Shown here in pieces: positions 8,001 through 15,285 of a DNA stretch of 18,619 bases; positions within the stretch are counted from its first letter, which is position 1; each line of letters starts with the position of its first letter. Source of the stretch: Chloroflexota bacterium. GTDB taxonomy: Bacteria; Chloroflexota; Anaerolineae; J102. Location of the stretch: positions 1 to 18,619 of the forward strand of contig JAADFV010000312.1 in NCBI GenBank assembly GCA_013152695.1. Reading direction: 5' to 3'. A program made the translations under genes and the position numbers. The notes under the pieces are model-generated. The model saw only the letters and a list, made by a program, of their open reading frames with translations. It was not told the DNA's origin and did no database searches.

Positions 8001-9580
8001 GCATCGAGGTTGCGGGAATCAAAGTCCCAACCATCGTTATCTGTGCCAGGGAAGCCCCAACTGTTGTTGATGAGCTGGATATCATCGCTTGTGCCGGGTA
8101 CACCATCGTAGCCGAGGGCGGCGAAGAGGTGACCATCTTCGATATAGGGAGAGAGATAAAAGTTACCATTAACGGTAAGTTTGGTGTCGCGACCTGCAGC
8201 AGGCACCAATCCTGTGAAGGGTGTACCATCCCCAGGGGGTTTGATAGCAGGAGCGCCGCCATCGATGACACCTTGGCTGGCAATAGCCGAAGCCACCATT
8301 TGCCCATGATCACCGCCGCCATCGGTGAAGTCCTGCACGACAAAGGCGACAAGATCACCGTTGCCGGGCGGTGGGGCGAGATTGGGCCCCCACAACCAGT
8401 CGGAAGCAGGAATGGGGTTGACACCATCGGCAATGAAGTAAACCAAGCCACCGGAGAGATCGGCATAGCCGTCGCTGCCGGGGGCATCTGCGGCCGAATC
8501 CCAGTAATCGAGGTAGGAGATGGGGCTGTCTTTGGTGACGGGTTTGTCGTTGGTGAAGTCGAAGTCACCATTGATATCGACATAGACGGTGTCATAAACA
8601 CCGGCCTCGTTTTCGTCGACTACAAGGATGGCTACACGTTCCTCGCCCTCGGCTTGACCGTCCCAATCGCCATTGATGGCATCGGCCAGCGCCTTGTCAG
8701 GATGCGAACCGATGTGGTAATCGCCGCTGACACTGGTGGCAGGTAGGGTGTAGGTGTGCGCTTCCGTGGCACCCAAGGGGGCATACACGCAGGGATCGTT
8801 ACAGACGGTGCTGGTATCAGCATAATCGGTGTAGCCGGCTGCAACAAAGCTGGTACCAAAGTAATTATCGAAGACATACCCGTAAAGTGAATAGTCATCG
8901 AACATTTCTGGCCAGCCGTAGTAGGGCGAATCAGGGTCTTCGATCACAGCCCATTTGCCCATGAGGTCGGGATGAGCGAAGTCGACACTGGAGTCGTTGA
9001 CCATGGCTTTTACGCCTTGACCGGTGTAGCCCAGGTCCCAGGCGCCTTCCGCATTATGGCCGGGTCCAATATCCCACCAGCCGGTGACACCAGCCGCACG
9101 TAAAGCCTCTTGCCGTGCTTGCAGAGCTGCTTTGCTCAGGCCTGGTTCATCATCGAGAGGCCGGGGCAGTTCTGCTGTATTTTCGAAGGGTTTGACTGCA
9201 GCCACATCGGGCAATGAGGCGATTTTCAGAATGTTGCCAGCTTTGACAACGCCGGTCACAGCCTGATGGCCGAGAGGATCGATAAAGGGTCGGGTAAGGG
9301 TCCAGACCATGTACCGACTGATATCCGTTCCGGCATTGACATAGACAAGAATCTGTAGTTCGTCGCTAGCAGCCATGGCGCTGAGGGCGCCATTCTGCAG
9401 CCCGAGTTGAGCACGCAGTTTGGGATGAATTTTAGCCACAGCACCATCGACCGAAGTCCGCACACCAGGATCTGGGGCGCTTGGTGAAGCGGCCGTGCTG
9501 GCAGTGGGGATCAGCGCCAACATAAGCACGATCGCCAATGCCAAAAATACACCTTTTGAGAATAGGGTGGTTCGTTTCAT
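5021..9580 (-). CDS. Secreted subtilisin-like serine protease (S8) with PPC and DNRLRE-like C-terminal modules
   Basis: This 1,519-residue protein starts with a signal peptide (MKRTTLFSKG then a hydrophobic run to about residue 30). An inhibitor-like prosegment follows (about 40-135). The S8 catalytic set appears intact: Asp196 in VNDSSVDFAHPDL, His425 in GDHGQMVA, oxyanion Asn544 in STGNGGPG and Ser637 in GTSRSAP. The Asp-to-His distance of 229 residues is far longer than in subtilisin; the insert holds a DINGDFDFTND calcium-type loop. Tandem DxNGDG loops lie near 812-847. A pre-peptidase C-terminal (PPC) beta domain spans about 1200-1280. The last ~170 residues are homologous to the C-terminus of the neighbouring M6 protein. 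GAGGAG 9 bases before the ATG supports this start. Function: extracellular proteolysis, cell-surface or released. Long open frames on the opposite strand are shadows of its codon usage. Confidence 0.93.
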   Translation of the reverse strand: MKRTTLFSKGVFLALAIVLMLALIPTASTAASPSAPDPGVRTSVDGAVAKIHPKLRAQLGLQNGALSAMAASDELQILVYVNAGTDISRYMVWTLTRPFIDPLGHQAVTGVVKAGNILKIASLPDVAAVKPFENTAELPRPLDDEPGLSKAALQARQEALRAAGVTGWWDIGPGHNAEGAWDLGYTGQGVKAMVNDSSVDFAHPDLMGKWAVIEDPDSPYYGWPEMFDDYSLYGYVFDNYFGTSFVAAGYTDYADTSTVCNDPCVYAPLGATEAHTYTLPATSVSGDYHIGSHPDKALADAINGDWDGQAEGEERVAILVVDENEAGVYDTVYVDINGDFDFTNDKPVTKDSPISYLDYWDSAADAPGSDGYADLSGGLVYFIADGVNPIPASDWLWGPNLAPPPGNGDLVAFVVQDFTDGGGDHGQMVASAIASQGVIDGGAPAIKPPGDGTPFTGLVPAAGRDTKLTVNGNFYLSPYIEDGHLFAALGYDGVPGTSDDIQLINNSWGFPGTDNDGWDFDSRNLDAIIRHLNPTLTSVHSTGNGGPGYGTISPPNPPASISVGASTQYDTGGVFETLISTDQINWGDVAPFSNRGPGARGVNGVHVTANGSWGTGDLPLNMVGDGWVAWDLWGGTSRSAPVAVGLASLIYDAYKQANGTWPTWDVVRAILMAGADNQNYDGFTQGAGSINGGTSASIAGGDGGFFTMPDNWTAGNYRGVEYPGFANIVHAGDVVTKTFTIYNPAATDAEVNLSSDHLVKIAEYSFPFTTQDQSLEEGQFPKPDYLFDVTDLIPEGTALMEVKMAYPFDQLDANGDYSVDSRWYLQVQNWTDINGDGMLWQDLNGDGIVNGDEIQDGEYVRFGYNRPGGDSFQLRVKEPLEQMHDGIFIGIRHRVRSEDIPVTNMKFTVTFYGHAPFDWLSTEPMSVTVPAGDSATFVATMAVPEDAPVGLYEAFILADAADGSMQDVIPVVANVAATSANFRFGGGRPADTPYDNSRMFGYFDWTWRAESGDWRFFYTDINEDLPDGSMLLVDNRWESPMSDIDTLVMGPVPDDFTDPDSRNFEGDYFGPYTLTTLPGSSANTYINNGRWIRNTSTGGPREIVAVPATQGLHVIALHNVLYGGEYTDEAFRGQVGTLNIAPSALDLDAPSNSVYAEITVSSSLALDDLVAEGFGLGLPELYTDQVVNQDDPNDPSTASYTRTITIDHAASLDVQVAGQGGTDLDLFVYDPSGNLVGASTTPTADEHVFIKFPVDGDWTIAVHGWKVPAGTTTFDLQINAIQGYDVQVVDLPQGPFGPGEDITFGVRIERAMNNGDVLYGSVLLGPAAAPGLVEVPITVTAVEPDPITVELPLTADTWVNGGDVATNNNSFAALIARTTGLDNVLLEFDRSALPVGANVTAAELMANVTGQSGQFGKSLTVLNSEAFDPATVTYATAPTTFNPSAAVAVPETPGMVSFDVANNVLAWDAVGAQAMGDMGYLAISASGPAGRVIFDSLETWNATPVSLQVTYIPERGFGQ

Positions 9581-9595
9581 TACTGAATACTCCTC

Positions 9596-9835
9596 GTTGA
9601 GTGAAGAATGAAAAGACTATCCAGCGATAGGAAAAAAGGGGTACGGAGAATTGAACAAAGTTACTCTCCTGACATGCTGAATAGCAAGGGAAACAAAATA
9701 GCAATTCACTAAGTATTCTTTCTCTAGGCGCCTCCTTTCACTATTATTGATGTTATTCACTTCACACCAGTCATTTTTAAGCAAAGATTTTTTAATCAAT
9801 TCGGCTGACTGGGCTTGGTAACAGGATTTGACGAT
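9596..9835. other. AT-rich intergenic region between the zinc-ribbon gene and the S8 gene
   Basis: It must hold the S8 promoter, but I find no -35/-10 pair good enough to name. It contains an inverted repeat CCAGTCA (9767-9773) / TGACTGG (9806-9812) with a small GATT-AATC hairpin between its arms, and the 8-bp palindrome AGGCGCCT (9726-9733). A 60-codon leftward open frame here starts at TTG without a Shine-Dalgarno and is probably not a gene. Confidence 0.4.
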
Positions 9836-10543
9836 TCAACGCGGTCTACCTTCACTGAGCAGGCGGCCACAAATCGGACAAAAGACGAGATCATCACCAT
9901 GAAGTTGCTGGCGAATCGCCGTAGGTAAAGTGGCACCACAACCACTGCAACTATTTCCGTGGAGGGCCACGACGGCCAAACCCTGCTTACTCTTCCGCAA
10001 ACTCTCATATTGCTTCAAAGTAGGGGCAGGAATGTGTTTGCTTACCTGGGCGCGTTTGGCTTTTAGTTTACGAGCATCTGCGATGAGCTTCTCTTTTTCT
10101 GCCATGAGCTCTGCTTCTTGCTGGGCCCACGATGCTTGCATCTGGCTCAGCGCGTTCCCCGCCTTATCTAAATCAGCTTCTGCCTGTTCTAGCTCGATAA
10201 TCGCTTCTAATACAGCTTCTTCCAGGGTCTCTAAATAACGTTTGAGTGATTCTACATTTTTCTGTAAGGCCACCTGTTCGCGCGGGTCCTTGATTCTTCC
10301 ACCATAAAGCTTCTGTTCTTGCGCCTTGATATGCCGGTTTTGATCAGCAACTGCGATTTCACGAACTTGACGCTCCTTGCGCCAATAAGCTACCTGTTCT
10401 TCTGCTTTTTGTTTGACATTTTGGGCCTGTACAAGTTCAGCAGGTATTTTCAGAGCAGCTTGAATCTCCGCGTAGCGCTTCCGGTGTCCATCAAGTTTGG
10501 TATCGATGCTTTGCAGGGCGGCTAAAAGTTCGATGAGTCGCAT
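9836..10543 (-). CDS. Coiled-coil protein with C-terminal C4 zinc ribbon (DUF164/CT398-like)
   Basis: This 235-residue protein has an N-terminus of MRLIELLAAL type, followed by a long heptad-rich, charged helical region (about 10-165) expected to form a coiled-coil hairpin. A C-terminal zinc ribbon carries Cys199-x2-Cys202 and Cys222-x2-Cys225. This matches the widespread bacterial family of zinc-ribbon coiled-coil proteins. The chlamydial member CT398 is linked to secretion and sigma54 partners, but the general role is not settled. I chose the ATG at 10543 because AAGGAG lies 4 bases upstream and a good promoter sits at 10598-10625. The open frame extends a further 72 codons upstream, but that part spans the promoter and an inverted-repeat region. 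It is likely a monocistronic gene. Confidence 0.85.
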   Translation of the reverse strand: MRLIELLAALQSIDTKLDGHRKRYAEIQAALKIPAELVQAQNVKQKAEEQVAYWRKERQVREIAVADQNRHIKAQEQKLYGGRIKDPREQVALQKNVESLKRYLETLEEAVLEAIIELEQAEADLDKAGNALSQMQASWAQQEAELMAEKEKLIADARKLKAKRAQVSKHIPAPTLKQYESLRKSKQGLAVVALHGNSCSGCGATLPTAIRQQLHGDDLVFCPICGRLLSEGRPR

Positions 10544-10597
10544 GAGGCTCCTTATGCTATAGTTCCCGAACATGAACTGCCAGTGAAATGCAAAAGC

Positions 10598-10625
10598 ATT
10601 ATAGCATATCTCCGAATATCGTAAA
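10598..10625 (-). promoter_or_regulatory. Promoter of the zinc-ribbon/coiled-coil gene
   Basis: On the minus strand a perfect TATAAT (10598-10603) lies 16 bases after TTTACG (10620-10625, four of six matches to TTGACA). A transcript would start near 10591, giving a leader of about 47 bases before the ATG at 10543. Confidence 0.65.
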
Positions 10626-10645
10626 ATTTGCGCTTGAAGTATGTT

Positions 10646-10775
10646 ATGTTTCCAAACCCGGAGTCCAGTGCCTTCATGGGCAAAACAGTTCCCCCCTACC
10701 AGCACAGGGGCCTGGGGAATGAGGAAACATGAGCAGACCTGAGCGAGGGGGTGAGCCATTCCATTTGCTCACCCC
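10646..10775. other. Structured intergenic stretch, unassigned
   Basis: ATGTTTCC (10646-10653) pairs with GGAAACAT (10723-10730). Inside lies TTCCCC (10689-10694) pairing with GGGGAA (10714-10719), and a smaller TGCC/GGCA hairpin. Beside it, GGGGTGAGC (10748-10756) pairs perfectly with GCTCACCCC (10767-10775) around a 10-base loop. No T tract follows on either strand, so these are not simple terminators. The layout could be a small structured RNA or an eroded repeat. It does not match my memory of tmRNA, SRP RNA, RNase P RNA or common riboswitches. Confidence 0.4.
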
Positions 10776-10823
10776 TTCTGCAAGACCGCTCCTTTGATTT
10801 GAGACTCCTGCTAAATGTGCCAA

Positions 10824-10843
10824 GAATAGCAAAAAGGCTATTC
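10824..10843 (-). terminator. Weak hairpin overlapping the fabH stop codon
   Basis: GAATAGC (10824-10830) and GCTATTC (10837-10843) form a 7-bp stem with a 6-base loop. The TAG stop of the leftward fabH gene lies inside it. There is no downstream T tract on the minus strand, so a termination role is uncertain. Confidence 0.25.
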
Positions 10844-12049
10844 CTCGCGAGAGCGACGCCAACTGGTGATGCGTCGCGCTAGGACTTCACTCCAGGCACT
10901 ACCTTCTTCGGCGACGAGGCTACCTTCCACCTTGCGGCTGAAGCGTAGGAAGCGAGAACGTACTCTCGCCAGGCCATACGTGGCAGAGCGCTGCCCGGCG
11001 CGCCAGCGAGGAATCTCACGTTCTTGGGGTACAGCCCATTTGATGACTGTTGCTGCCCACGTGAGCCCCGCCCCAAAACCGACCATCACGATGTTGTCAT
11101 TGATTTTGATGCGATTTTCTTCCAGCGCATCGTACAAAGCAATGGGGATCGAGGCTGTTGAGGTATTGCCGTAGTGTTGTAGATTGACGAATACCTTGTC
11201 TTCGGGCAATTTGAGCTGACGCATGGATGATTGGATGATTCGCAGATTGGCTTGATGGGGAATGACCAGATCAATATCCTCGACGGCAAGATTCGCCTTC
11301 GCCAACGCTTCGCGCGAGGCATCGGCCATGACACGAGTGGCAAAGCGGAACACGGCCCGGCCATCCATCTTGATAAAGTGCTGCCCTGCGGCCACCGTTT
11401 CCAGGGTAGCAGGTTGCTTGCTGCCGCCGGCAGGGAGGGTGAGCAGGTCTGCACCCGAGCCATCACTGCCTAGCACGGAAGAAAGCACGCCGCCGGGCAC
11501 CGAGCTTGCCTGTAACAGCACGGCACCGGCGCCATCACCAAAGAGCACACAGGTGTTTCGATCGGACCAGTCGGTAATGCGAGAAAGGGTTTCGGCTCCA
11601 ATCACCAGAATATTGTCAGCCTGGCCGGTAATAATCATACTGTGTGCCAGACTCAAGCCGTAGACAAAACCCGAACAAGCCGCACTGAGATCGAAAGCAC
11701 CGGCGCGGGTGGCGCCGATGGCATCTTGAATGATTGAGGCGGTGGAAGGAAAGATATGTTCGGGTGAAGACGTGGCGCAGATGATGAGATCGACCTTGGC
11801 TGCGGGCAGATCCGCCACCTGCAGGGCCTCACGGGCAGCCCGAGCCCCCAGGGTTGCCGTGGTTTCGGAAGGATCAACGGCGATATGGCGTTGCTCGATA
11901 CCTGTACGGCTGCGAATCCACTCATCACTGGTATCGACAATCTGTGCCAGATCCTGATTGGTGATTACCCTTTCCGGCATGGCTTTGCCCCAACCGGTGA
12001 TGTGCGCGTAGCGCTGCAGGGGATGATACTTTCCATTATTACCGGTCAT
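10838..12049 (-). CDS. fabH: 3-oxoacyl-ACP synthase III with C-terminal extension
   Basis: KAS III starts type II fatty acid synthesis by condensing an acyl-CoA with malonyl-ACP in the cytoplasm. The Cys-His-Asn triad is intact: Cys125 in DLSAACSGF, His265 in VIPHQANLR and Asn295 in HYGNTSTASIP. The terminal signature GFGAGLTWAATVIKW ends near residue 338, where the family normally ends. The protein goes on for about 65 more residues, with 14 arginines and no recognised motif, to a total of 403. The ATG at 12049 overlaps the fabF stop as ATGA, and GGAGGTT lies 7 bases upstream, so translation is likely coupled to fabF. The extension is in frame with no sign of a frameshift; whether it is family-typical in this lineage I cannot tell. 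Confidence 0.95.
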   Translation of the reverse strand: MTGNNGKYHPLQRYAHITGWGKAMPERVITNQDLAQIVDTSDEWIRSRTGIEQRHIAVDPSETTATLGARAAREALQVADLPAAKVDLIICATSSPEHIFPSTASIIQDAIGATRAGAFDLSAACSGFVYGLSLAHSMIITGQADNILVIGAETLSRITDWSDRNTCVLFGDGAGAVLLQASSVPGGVLSSVLGSDGSGADLLTLPAGGSKQPATLETVAAGQHFIKMDGRAVFRFATRVMADASREALAKANLAVEDIDLVIPHQANLRIIQSSMRQLKLPEDKVFVNLQHYGNTSTASIPIALYDALEENRIKINDNIVMVGFGAGLTWAATVIKWAVPQEREIPRWRAGQRSATYGLARVRSRFLRFSRKVEGSLVAEEGSAWSEVLARRITSWRRSREE

Positions 12050-13290
12050 GATTCATAACCTCCAAAAATCAGGGTGCTGTTGTGTCCTCCAAAACCAAAG
12101 GAATTGGTGGCAACATAGCGCAGAACTTGCGAACGAGCTTGATTGGGCACGTAATCTAAATCACAGAGAGGATCGGGTGTTTGGTAGTTGATGGTGGGGG
12201 GGATAACACTGTCGCGAATAGCGAGGAGACAGAAAATCGATTCCAGGGCCCCTGCCGCACCTAAAAGATGTCCGGTCACCGATTTAGTGGAACTGATGGG
12301 AAGGTCATAGGCATGAGAACCAAAAACCTTTTTAATGGCGAGCGTCTCGCTGATGTCATTGAGCTGTGTGCTGGTACCATGGGCATTGATGTAATCGATG
12401 TCGCTCGGTTTCAGTCCTGCTTTGTGCAGGGCCCCATGCAAAGCTTCGATGGCACCCAAGCCCTCAGGATGGGGAGCTGTGAGATGGTGGGCATCGGCCG
12501 TGGCGCTATAGCCCAAAATTTCACCATAGATGTGAGCGCCACGGGCCTGGGCATGCTCCAAGCGCTCCAACACCAGCATGGCCGCGCCCTCAGCCATGAC
12601 AAAACCATCACGATCAGCGTCGAAGGGACGTGAAGCCTGATTAGGCGCTTCATTGCGGGCAGACATCGCCCTGGCACGCTCGAAGGCAGCCATGGTGAAG
12701 GGATGAAGGCTGAGCTCGACCCCACCTGCCAGCATAACGTCGGCATCGCCGCGAATGATCGCTTCATAGCCCTCACCCACCCCATAATTGCCCGAAGCAC
12801 AGGCTCCGACCACCCCCAAATTGACCCCGCGCCAGCCATATTGGATGGCAATCTGTCCGGGCGCCGTATCGATGAGCATGGCAGGCACAGCAAAGGGATT
12901 GATGCGCCGTGGTCCTTGGGCGAGAAGGACGTCATAATGATCGAGTAAGGCACGAATGCCACCGATCGCCGAACCGACGATGACACCGGCACGACGGGGA
13001 TCGACTGCATCCTCTCCTAAGCCGGCATCCTTGACCGCCTGATCGGCCACGGCGACAGCATAACCAATGTAATCGCCCAGTCGTTTGTAGATACGTCTAT
13101 CGATATGTTCTTCTAAATTGTAGTCCTGAATTTGAGCTGCAAATTGAGTTCGTAAACCGCTCACATCAAAGCGTGTGATGGGTGTGACATTTGGGCGACC
13201 AGCAACGACATTTGCCCAAATTGTTTCAATATCATGTCCAACAGAAGTGATGGCGCCAACACCTGTGACGACAACACGGGGATGCTTCAT
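12046..13290 (-). CDS. fabF: 3-oxoacyl-ACP synthase II
   Basis: KAS II elongates acyl-ACP with malonyl-ACP in type II fatty acid synthesis. The protein has 414 residues, the usual family length. The Cys-His-His catalytic set is present: Cys164 in GACASGNYG, His304 in INAHGTSTQLND and His341 in KSVTGHLLGAAGALE, plus the glycine-rich SFGFGGHN near the end. I use the ATG at 13290 (MKHPRVVVTGVGAITS), which matches the family N-terminus and has GAGGTT 6 bases upstream; the frame is open further upstream but that part does not resemble KAS II. It is first in a leftward fabF-fabH operon with a 4-base overlap. It could also be called a KAS I/II-type enzyme; substrate length preference is not readable. 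Confidence 0.95.
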   Translation of the reverse strand: MKHPRVVVTGVGAITSVGHDIETIWANVVAGRPNVTPITRFDVSGLRTQFAAQIQDYNLEEHIDRRIYKRLGDYIGYAVAVADQAVKDAGLGEDAVDPRRAGVIVGSAIGGIRALLDHYDVLLAQGPRRINPFAVPAMLIDTAPGQIAIQYGWRGVNLGVVGACASGNYGVGEGYEAIIRGDADVMLAGGVELSLHPFTMAAFERARAMSARNEAPNQASRPFDADRDGFVMAEGAAMLVLERLEHAQARGAHIYGEILGYSATADAHHLTAPHPEGLGAIEALHGALHKAGLKPSDIDYINAHGTSTQLNDISETLAIKKVFGSHAYDLPISSTKSVTGHLLGAAGALESIFCLLAIRDSVIPPTINYQTPDPLCDLDYVPNQARSQVLRYVATNSFGFGGHNSTLIFGGYES

Positions 13291-13447
13291 ACAAATAACC
13301 TCGAAACAAAGAACAGCACGCGGCCATACGACCTGCGTGATGTCGCAGATTAAGATTCTATTATTGTAACACCGATCAACTGGGATCGATGCGCAGGTTG
13401 GCAAGAGTGAAGTGGACTATTTGGGCAATCACCGTTAAGATCGGGGC
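13291..13447. promoter_or_regulatory. Divergent control region between fabF and the permease gene
   Basis: The 157-base region must hold both promoters. A TACAAT hexamer reads toward fabF and a TATTAT hexamer toward the permease, but neither has a convincing -35 partner. ACCTGCG (13331-13337) and CGCAGGT (13392-13398) form a 7-bp inverted repeat 54 bases apart, and CGATC-AACTGG-GATCG is a small palindrome between them. These are possible operator half-sites only. Confidence 0.35.
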
Positions 13448-15259
13448 ATGAGTTTTGCCGCCTGGTGGACTGCCCTCGTTTTGATTGTTGGCATCTTCTT
13501 CTTTGCCAGAGGCCAAGCGCGTTTGGATGTGGTAGCCATGGCGATGCTCTTGGCCCTGTATTTGGGAGGTGTCCTGAATGGTGAGCAGGCATTGTCAGGC
13601 TTTTCAGCCTCGGCTACGATCACCCTTGCCGGAATTTACGTTGTTTCGGGGGGAATGCGGCGTACCGGCGCCACTGCCCTTTTGGGAACATGGTTGCTAC
13701 GTGTGGGCCGTCGCTCGACCCGGCGCCTGACCGCAGTGCTTCTTTTGGCCACGAGCTCGCTCTCCGCTTTCATGGCGAACCTGGCGGCACTGGTGATTAT
13801 GTTGCCTGTGGGCCTGCGTGTTAGCCGTGCTAGTCGTATCTCCTCCAGCAAAACCCTGCTGCCGTTGGGTCTGTTTACAACCCTGGGAGGTTATCTCACC
13901 CTCTTGGGTACTCCTCCCAACCTTATTATTTCCGATCTACTGGCCCAGCGCACAGGCCAACCCTTTGCCATGTTCGAGCCCGCAATTCTGGGCCTGCCCA
14001 TCCTCCTCATCAGCCTGATTTGGGTGCTCTGGTTCGGGCAGAGGCTCCTGCCTGACATCGCGGAACAACCCAGACGCATCGGCCCCAATGCGCAAGAATT
14101 GGAACAGACTTACCACCTGGAAGAATCGTTCTATCGCCTGCGGGTACGCACCGGTTCCGATCTTGTCGGCAGACGTTTGCAGGAACTACGCCTACGGGAA
14201 CGCTGGGGCGTGAATGTGGTGGGGGTAGCGCCCCTCGACGGCCACCCTTATCGCCCCTGGCCCGAGCTCATGCTTGACGTCAATGATGAAATCATCGTGC
14301 AGGGTAAACGGGCCGATATTTTACAGATGGCCAATATGCACCAACTCGAGCCCAAAGGTTCGGTCAGCTTCGTAGAACTGGTGCGGCTGGCGCCCACGGA
14401 AATGGAATTAGCAGAAGTGCTGGTACCACCCTATTCACCACTGGTAGGCAAAACCCTCTCTGCCCTCGAGTTCGAAGAAACGTATGGCCTGAATGTGTTG
14501 GCGATCATGCGGGGGGAAGAAGTGTCGGCGCAGCGTCTGCGGGGAACGCCTTTGCAAGCAGGCGATCGTTTATTGGTGCACGGCAATCCCGCCAGATTGG
14601 CAGCCCTGCGGCATGGCCATGAGCTGGTCGTTCTCTCCGGGTTAGGTCTTCCCTCTGATGAAATTATCACCAGCCGCGCCCCTACGATGCTGGCCATCCT
14701 TGGCAGTGTGATTCTTCTCAGTGTCAGCGGCCTCGTGACATTGCCCATCGCAGCGCTCATGGGCGCTTTTGCCACAATCCTTACCAACTGCACCACACCC
14801 GATCAGGCCTACAAGGATATCGACTGGCTGGTGGTCGTCTTGATTGCGGCGTTGTTGCCCTTGGGTATGGCCCTCCAGGTATCGGGATTATCGGCTCTGA
14901 TTGGCGCCTGGTTTGCCGCGTATCTGGGTGGGCTCGGCCCTGAAGCCCTCACAGCCATTCTCTTTGTGATCGCCGTCATCCTCACCCAAATCCTATCGAA
15001 TTCCGTGCTAGCCCTGATTCTTACCCCCATCACTCTTGATATTGCTTTCTCCCTGGGAGTCAATCCCCAACCCTTTGCCATGGCCATACTCATGGGTGTA
15101 AGCACTTCATTCCTCACCCCCCTCACCGATATCGTCAATCTGCTCATTCGTAAACCCGGCGGTTATCGTTTTCGTGATTACCTCATGCTCAATGGCCCCA
15201 TTGTTCTGGTGATCGCCCTCTTGGTTATCGGCCTTGTCCCGCGTCTGTGGCCCTTCTGA
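13448..15259 (+). CDS. SLC13/DASS-type permease with two central RCK_C (TrkA_C) domains
   Basis: This 603-residue inner-membrane transporter is built of two hydrophobic halves (about 1-200 and 412-603) around a cytoplasmic insert. The insert holds two RCK_C-type beta-alpha domains (about 226-298 and 312-392), the second containing SPLVGKTLSALEFEETYGL. The N-terminal half carries the hairpin region SAFMANLAALVIMLP then LLGTPPNLI; the C-terminal half carries ILSNSVLALILTP then TSFLTPLTDIVN and KPGGYRFRDY, all SLC13-family landmarks. Family members move dicarboxylates, sulfate or other anions with sodium. Here the SNT sodium-site motifs read ANL (110-112) and SNS (517-519), so ion coupling may differ. 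The start has only a weak upstream AAGAT/GGGG element but fits the first membrane helix. It is transcribed alone and ends at a shared bidirectional terminator. The substrate is unknown. Confidence 0.88.
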   Translation: MSFAAWWTALVLIVGIFFFARGQARLDVVAMAMLLALYLGGVLNGEQALSGFSASATITLAGIYVVSGGMRRTGATALLGTWLLRVGRRSTRRLTAVLLLATSSLSAFMANLAALVIMLPVGLRVSRASRISSSKTLLPLGLFTTLGGYLTLLGTPPNLIISDLLAQRTGQPFAMFEPAILGLPILLISLIWVLWFGQRLLPDIAEQPRRIGPNAQELEQTYHLEESFYRLRVRTGSDLVGRRLQELRLRERWGVNVVGVAPLDGHPYRPWPELMLDVNDEIIVQGKRADILQMANMHQLEPKGSVSFVELVRLAPTEMELAEVLVPPYSPLVGKTLSALEFEETYGLNVLAIMRGEEVSAQRLRGTPLQAGDRLLVHGNPARLAALRHGHELVVLSGLGLPSDEIITSRAPTMLAILGSVILLSVSGLVTLPIAALMGAFATILTNCTTPDQAYKDIDWLVVVLIAALLPLGMALQVSGLSALIGAWFAAYLGGLGPEALTAILFVIAVILTQILSNSVLALILTPITLDIAFSLGVNPQPFAMAILMGVSTSFLTPLTDIVNLLIRKPGGYRFRDYLMLNGPIVLVIALLVIGLVPRLWPF

Positions 15260-15285
15260 CACATTCGAACAGGTGGGGCAGAGGT

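Noticed and set aside
7763..8746. A 327-codon plus-strand open frame, with a similar 275-codon one at 6839-7666
   Set aside because: Both are antisense to the S8 catalytic region, which has clear catalytic motifs on the minus strand. Their Val/Ile/Gly-rich content is what a mirrored frame of a GC-rich gene gives.
9617..9799. A 60-codon leftward open frame just upstream of the S8 gene
   Set aside because: TTG start without a Shine-Dalgarno, composition typical of AT-rich spacer, no recognisable motif.
10544..10759. N-terminal 72-codon extension of the zinc-ribbon protein
   Set aside because: The extension covers a perfect TATAAT promoter and inverted repeats and is unlike the family. The ATG at 10543 has its own ribosome binding site.
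10640..10780. tmRNA, SRP RNA, RNase P RNA or a common riboswitch in the structured spacer
   Set aside because: I looked for the conserved cores of these families (for example the SRP GGAAGGAAGCAG-type loop and the cobalamin GCCACTG box) and none is present on either strand.
13291..13404. N-terminal 38-codon extension of FabF
   Set aside because: Not part of the KAS II family N-terminus, lies in the divergent promoter region, and the ATG at 13290 has GAGGTT at ideal spacing.
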